A stretch of 64,000 nucleotides of DNA from positions 1-64,000 of the forward strand of contig CAJUSD010000015.1 in NCBI GenBank assembly GCA_910589145.1. The letters run 5' to 3'. Below, in pieces: positions 61,630 to 64,000 of this stretch. The position numbers and the translations under genes are program-made. The notes below the pieces were generated by a model that was given only the letters and a program-made list of their open reading frames with translations, was not told the origin of the DNA and ran no database searches. Numbering within the stretch: the stretch's first letter is position 1; each line of letters starts with the position of its first letter. This DNA comes from an uncultured Oscillospiraceae bacterium (GTDB lineage: Bacteria > Bacillota > Clostridia > Oscillospirales > Ruminococcaceae).

Positions 61630-62393
61630 GCTTGTTCTATCATTTCCTTCATACTATATAGTCCATTGGGCTGACGGGCGATAAACAACGCCGCGTTAAT
61701 TGCCCCTGTCGCAAAGATTTCCTTTGACATGGCGGTGTGTTTGATGGAGATTAGCTCATCCGGCCCTGCAAACAGAATCTCGTGCTCCCCAACAATGGTT
61801 CCGCCCCGGATGGACTGAATGCCGATTTCCTTCGGCTCCCGGCGTTTACTGACGCTGTGCCGGTCAAAAATATATTCCTTTTTGCCGCCCAAAGCGTCGT
61901 TGATCTCATCGGCCAGCATCAAAGCTGTTCCGCTGGGGGCGTCGATTTTTTTGTTATGGTGCTTTTCCAGAATTTCTATGTCAAAGGTGTCTGACAGCAC
62001 AGCAGCGGCTTTTCGGGACAGCTCTGCCACAAGGTTGACCCCCAGAGACATATTCGCTGAGAAAAACAGGGGGACGAACTCAGACGTTTCCCGGATATAG
62101 GAGATCTGCTGGGAGGAAAGTCCAGTTGTTGCGATAACCGCGGGAATATGACGCTCCTTTGCATAGGCCAGCGTCCCGGACAGTGCCGACGGATGGGAGA
62201 AATCCAGTATCACATCTGCGTCCACATTACATTCCTCTATTTTGGGGAATACCGGAAAACCGTTTTCTGCGGCGGTGTTCAGGTCAACCCCCGCCACGAT
62301 TTCACAGTTTTCCCGCGCTTTCACGCAGTTGGTGATAACCCTGCCCATAGTGCCGTTGCAGCCGGAGAGGATGATTCGGGTCATATGGCTCAC
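61626..62393 (-). CDS. dapB: 4-hydroxy-tetrahydrodipicolinate reductase
   Basis: 255 residues. N-terminal NAD(P)-binding GCNGTMGRVI, central VIATTGLSSQQ, and the family signature EKHHNKKIDAPSGTA with the catalytic histidines. Second committed step of diaminopimelate/lysine synthesis. Confidence 0.96.
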   Translation of the reverse strand: MSHMTRIILSGCNGTMGRVITNCVKARENCEIVAGVDLNTAAENGFPVFPKIEECNVDADVILDFSHPSALSGTLAYAKERHIPAVIATTGLSSQQISYIRETSEFVPLFFSANMSLGVNLVAELSRKAAAVLSDTFDIEILEKHHNKKIDAPSGTALMLADEINDALGGKKEYIFDRHSVSKRREPKEIGIQSIRGGTIVGEHEILFAGPDELISIKHTAMSKEIFATGAINAALFIARQPNGLYSMKEMIEQA

Positions 62394-62481
62394 ACTTCCT
62401 TATCGTTTATTGCTTGTCCCGGATTTTGGGAAAGGGGATGCAGCGGGAACAGGTCCCCGCTGCATCAAATAAAAGCTGAAC

Positions 62482-63372
62482 TCAGGCAAGAAGTCCTAAA
62501 ACCTTCATTTCATTGGTCAGAGTATGGCGTACTCCCTCAGAGGGTTCATCCAAGGGCAGACGGCAGGAGCCGGCGGCATAGCCCATCAATGTCATAGCTT
62601 CCTTTACCGGAATTGGGTTTACATCCATAAACAAGGCGTTAATCAGGGGAAGCAGCTTCTTTTGCAGGGCTGCACTCTCCTGAATTTTCCCTTCAAAGAA
62701 CAGGGAACAGATTTCATGGGTTTCTTTGGGCATGACGTTAGCCAGCACTGAAATAACCCCTTTGCCGCCCAAGGACAGCAGGGGAACGATTTGATCGTCA
62801 CAGCCGGAGTAAAGGGCCAGCTCATCTCCGCACAAGGCAGCAGTTTTGACGATTTCAGAAAAATCGCCGTTTGCTTCCTTAGCCGCCACGATGTTGGGAT
62901 GTTTGGAAAGCTCCCAGTAAGTATCCGGGCGGATATTGACCCCCGTCCGGGATGGGACGTTATAGAGGATAACCGGCAGATCGGTGGCGTCTGCAACAGC
63001 GTTAAAGTGGCGGATCAGTCCTGTTTGGGATGTTTTATTATAGTAAGGGGTTACATGAAGAAGGGCATCCGCGCCAAGGGATTTGGCTTCCTTGGACAGC
63101 CAACAGGCGTATGCAGTATCATTGCTGCCGGCTCCGGCAATAACCGGAACCCGGCCCGCTGTGTGGTCGATTACGGCCTTGATTACCTGGACATGTTCTT
63201 CATCGTTTAAGGTTGCGGATTCTCCTGTGGTGCCGCAGACAACAATGCTGTCTGTTCCGTTGCTGATTTGGAAATCCACCAGTTTTTTTAGTTCCTCATA
63301 GTTGACCTTGCCGTCCGGGTGCATGGGGGTGATGATAGCGACGGCGGAACCGGTGAATATTGTTTTCTTCAT
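62482..63372 (-). CDS. dapA: 4-hydroxy-tetrahydrodipicolinate synthase
   Basis: 296 residues, TIM barrel. CGTTGESATL, VTPYYNKTSQTGL, LYNVPSRTGVNI and the Schiff-base lysine in VAAKEANGD are all present. It condenses pyruvate with aspartate semialdehyde, the product of the asd gene upstream. It is about 90 bases ahead of dapB. Confidence 0.96.
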   Translation of the reverse strand: MKKTIFTGSAVAIITPMHPDGKVNYEELKKLVDFQISNGTDSIVVCGTTGESATLNDEEHVQVIKAVIDHTAGRVPVIAGAGSNDTAYACWLSKEAKSLGADALLHVTPYYNKTSQTGLIRHFNAVADATDLPVILYNVPSRTGVNIRPDTYWELSKHPNIVAAKEANGDFSEIVKTAALCGDELALYSGCDDQIVPLLSLGGKGVISVLANVMPKETHEICSLFFEGKIQESAALQKKLLPLINALFMDVNPIPVKEAMTLMGYAAGSCRLPLDEPSEGVRHTLTNEMKVLGLLA

Positions 63373-63715
63373 ATAATATCATGCCTCCTGTTTTGGCTTG
63401 TATGGATGAGGGTGTTCGTTATTTAGAACGTCATCGCCCGGTCCGCGAAACATTGATGTTTCGCTAGGTGCAAAAGCCCGTTTGATTTATCCCTTAAACG
63501 TTTATTTTATTTGAAACATTTACCGCTTACGGAACAAGTTTCAAAACGGGCTTTTGCAAATTATTTTCTTTTTTGGGTTATTTGGAGAGTTTCGCGTCTG
63601 CAGACGCGACCAAATGGCTCCGCCCTTTGGAAACCCGCAACTTTCGAGAAAGTTGACAAAGCTTTTAATCGTATGGGGATTTATGTGGACTAAGGTTTTC
63701 GCTCGGAACTGAGGT
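63373..63715 (-). other. asd-dapA gap with long inverted repeats
   Basis: About 340 bases. It has a perfect hairpin (GCGAAACAT/ATGTTTCGC, 63445-63464), a wider inverted repeat (GCAAAAGCCCGTTT 63470-63483 and AAACGGGCTTTTGC 63544-63557), and a family-2 element on the minus strand (63588-63675). No lysine riboswitch was recognised. Confidence 0.45.
63588..63675. repeat. Dispersed hairpin repeat, family 2, reverse orientation
   Basis: Palindrome TCGCGTCTGCAGACGCGA (63590-63607), followed by CCAAATGG and a hairpin around AACTTTCGAGAAAGTT. On the minus strand it shows the same order of parts as 58370-58415. Confidence 0.5.
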
Positions 63716-64000
63716 TTAATCCAGGTAGCCTTTGGCGGCCAAAAGCTCTGCCATTAGGATACCGCCGCCTGCTGCACCCCGCAGAGTATTATGGGACAGG
63801 CATACAAATTTTATGTCATACTGGGTATCTGGGCGCAGGCGGCCAATAGAAACCGCCATACCTCCTTCCAAATCCCGGTCAAGCCGGGCCTGGGGACGGT
63901 CATTTTCCTCAAAATAATGTAAAAACTGCTTGGGGGCAGAGGGAAGCTCCAGATCTTGGGGTACGCCCCGGAAAGCAGACCAATCTGCTTTGATCTGCTC
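63716..64000 (-). CDS. asd: Aspartate-semialdehyde dehydrogenase, C-terminal part
   Basis: Partial: the last 94 residues, running off the right end. The ending HNTLRGAAGGGILMAELLAA and the segment PQARLDRDLEGGMAVSIGRL are typical of the enzyme's dimerisation/substrate domain. It supplies the substrate of DapA. Confidence 0.9.
   Translation of the reverse strand, partial: EQIKADWSAFRGVPQDLELPSAPKQFLHYFEENDRPQARLDRDLEGGMAVSIGRLRPDTQYDIKFVCLSHNTLRGAAGGGILMAELLAAKGYLD

Noticed and set aside
63373..63715. Lysine riboswitch ahead of dapA
   Set aside because: The gap shows simple inverted repeats and a dispersed repeat, without the five-helix lysine riboswitch core that I could recognise.
1..64000. 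tRNA or rRNA genes
   Set aside because: No cloverleaf with a recognisable T-loop or any rRNA segment was noticed by reading; a covariance scan could still find one.

Overview
The window looks like a chromosomal segment of a spore-forming, anaerobic Gram-positive bacterium of the Clostridia, most likely the Oscillospiraceae/Ruminococcaceae. The reasons are a complete spoIIIAA-AH sporulation operon, a CwlD-type amidase, strong AGGAGG ribosome sites, a T-box leader on tyrS, and the order nusB - TsaD-like - xseAB - ispA - dxs - tlyA - nadK - argR - recN - tyrS. No tRNA, rRNA or CRISPR array was found. The species assignment is inference from gene content only.

Region 1 (1-2.1 kb) holds the decayed remains of the regulatory module of a conjugative transposon, followed by a RodA/FtsW-family gene on the minus strand. 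Region 2 (2.27-13.7 kb) is the most distinctive part: a bacterial microcompartment (metabolosome) locus on the plus strand. It encodes a class II sugar-phosphate aldolase, a PduO adenosyltransferase, a PduP-type CoA-acylating aldehyde dehydrogenase, a zinc alcohol dehydrogenase, four hexameric shell proteins, PduL, a pentameric vertex protein (EutN/PduN), PduS, the trimeric shell protein PduT, and a DeoR-family regulator. Four enzymes carry recognisable encapsulation helices. The inferred chemistry is cleavage of a ketose 1-phosphate (fuculose- or rhamnulose-1-phosphate is the obvious candidate) to dihydroxyacetone phosphate and lactaldehyde inside the shell. The aldehyde would then be split between an alcohol and an acyl-CoA/acyl-phosphate, with NAD and CoA recycled internally. 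No diol dehydratase is present, which makes PduO and PduS puzzling. The 730-base gap between the aldolase and pduO contains four copies of a stem-loop with an invariant TGCGCG bulge. I do not recognise this motif, and it is the best candidate for something undescribed.

Region 3 (13.7-37.5 kb) is accessory: a xylulokinase convergent to the microcompartment operon, cwlD, a NYN-LOTUS protein, htpG, acetyltransferases, a small unknown three-gene operon with an ACT protein, an UlaG-like lactonase followed by a two-gene ABC exporter, an AlkZ-like winged-helix protein, a HAD phosphatase, membrane proteins (DUF624, SpoIIM-like), a lipoprotein with four PepSY repeats, a split chromate transporter, and a GH36 alpha-galactosidase. 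Region 4 (37.7-58.4 kb) is housekeeping: leucyl aminopeptidase, spoIIIA, nusB to ispA, dxs to argR, recN (with a LexA-like box over its promoter), and T-box-controlled tyrS. Region 5 (58.4-64 kb) has small accessory genes, two gene relics, and a lysine-pathway operon (asd - dapA - dapB - ACT) on the minus strand, with asd running off the end.

Three families of dispersed intergenic repeats, two of them built around hairpins, punctuate the ends of many transcription units across the window.
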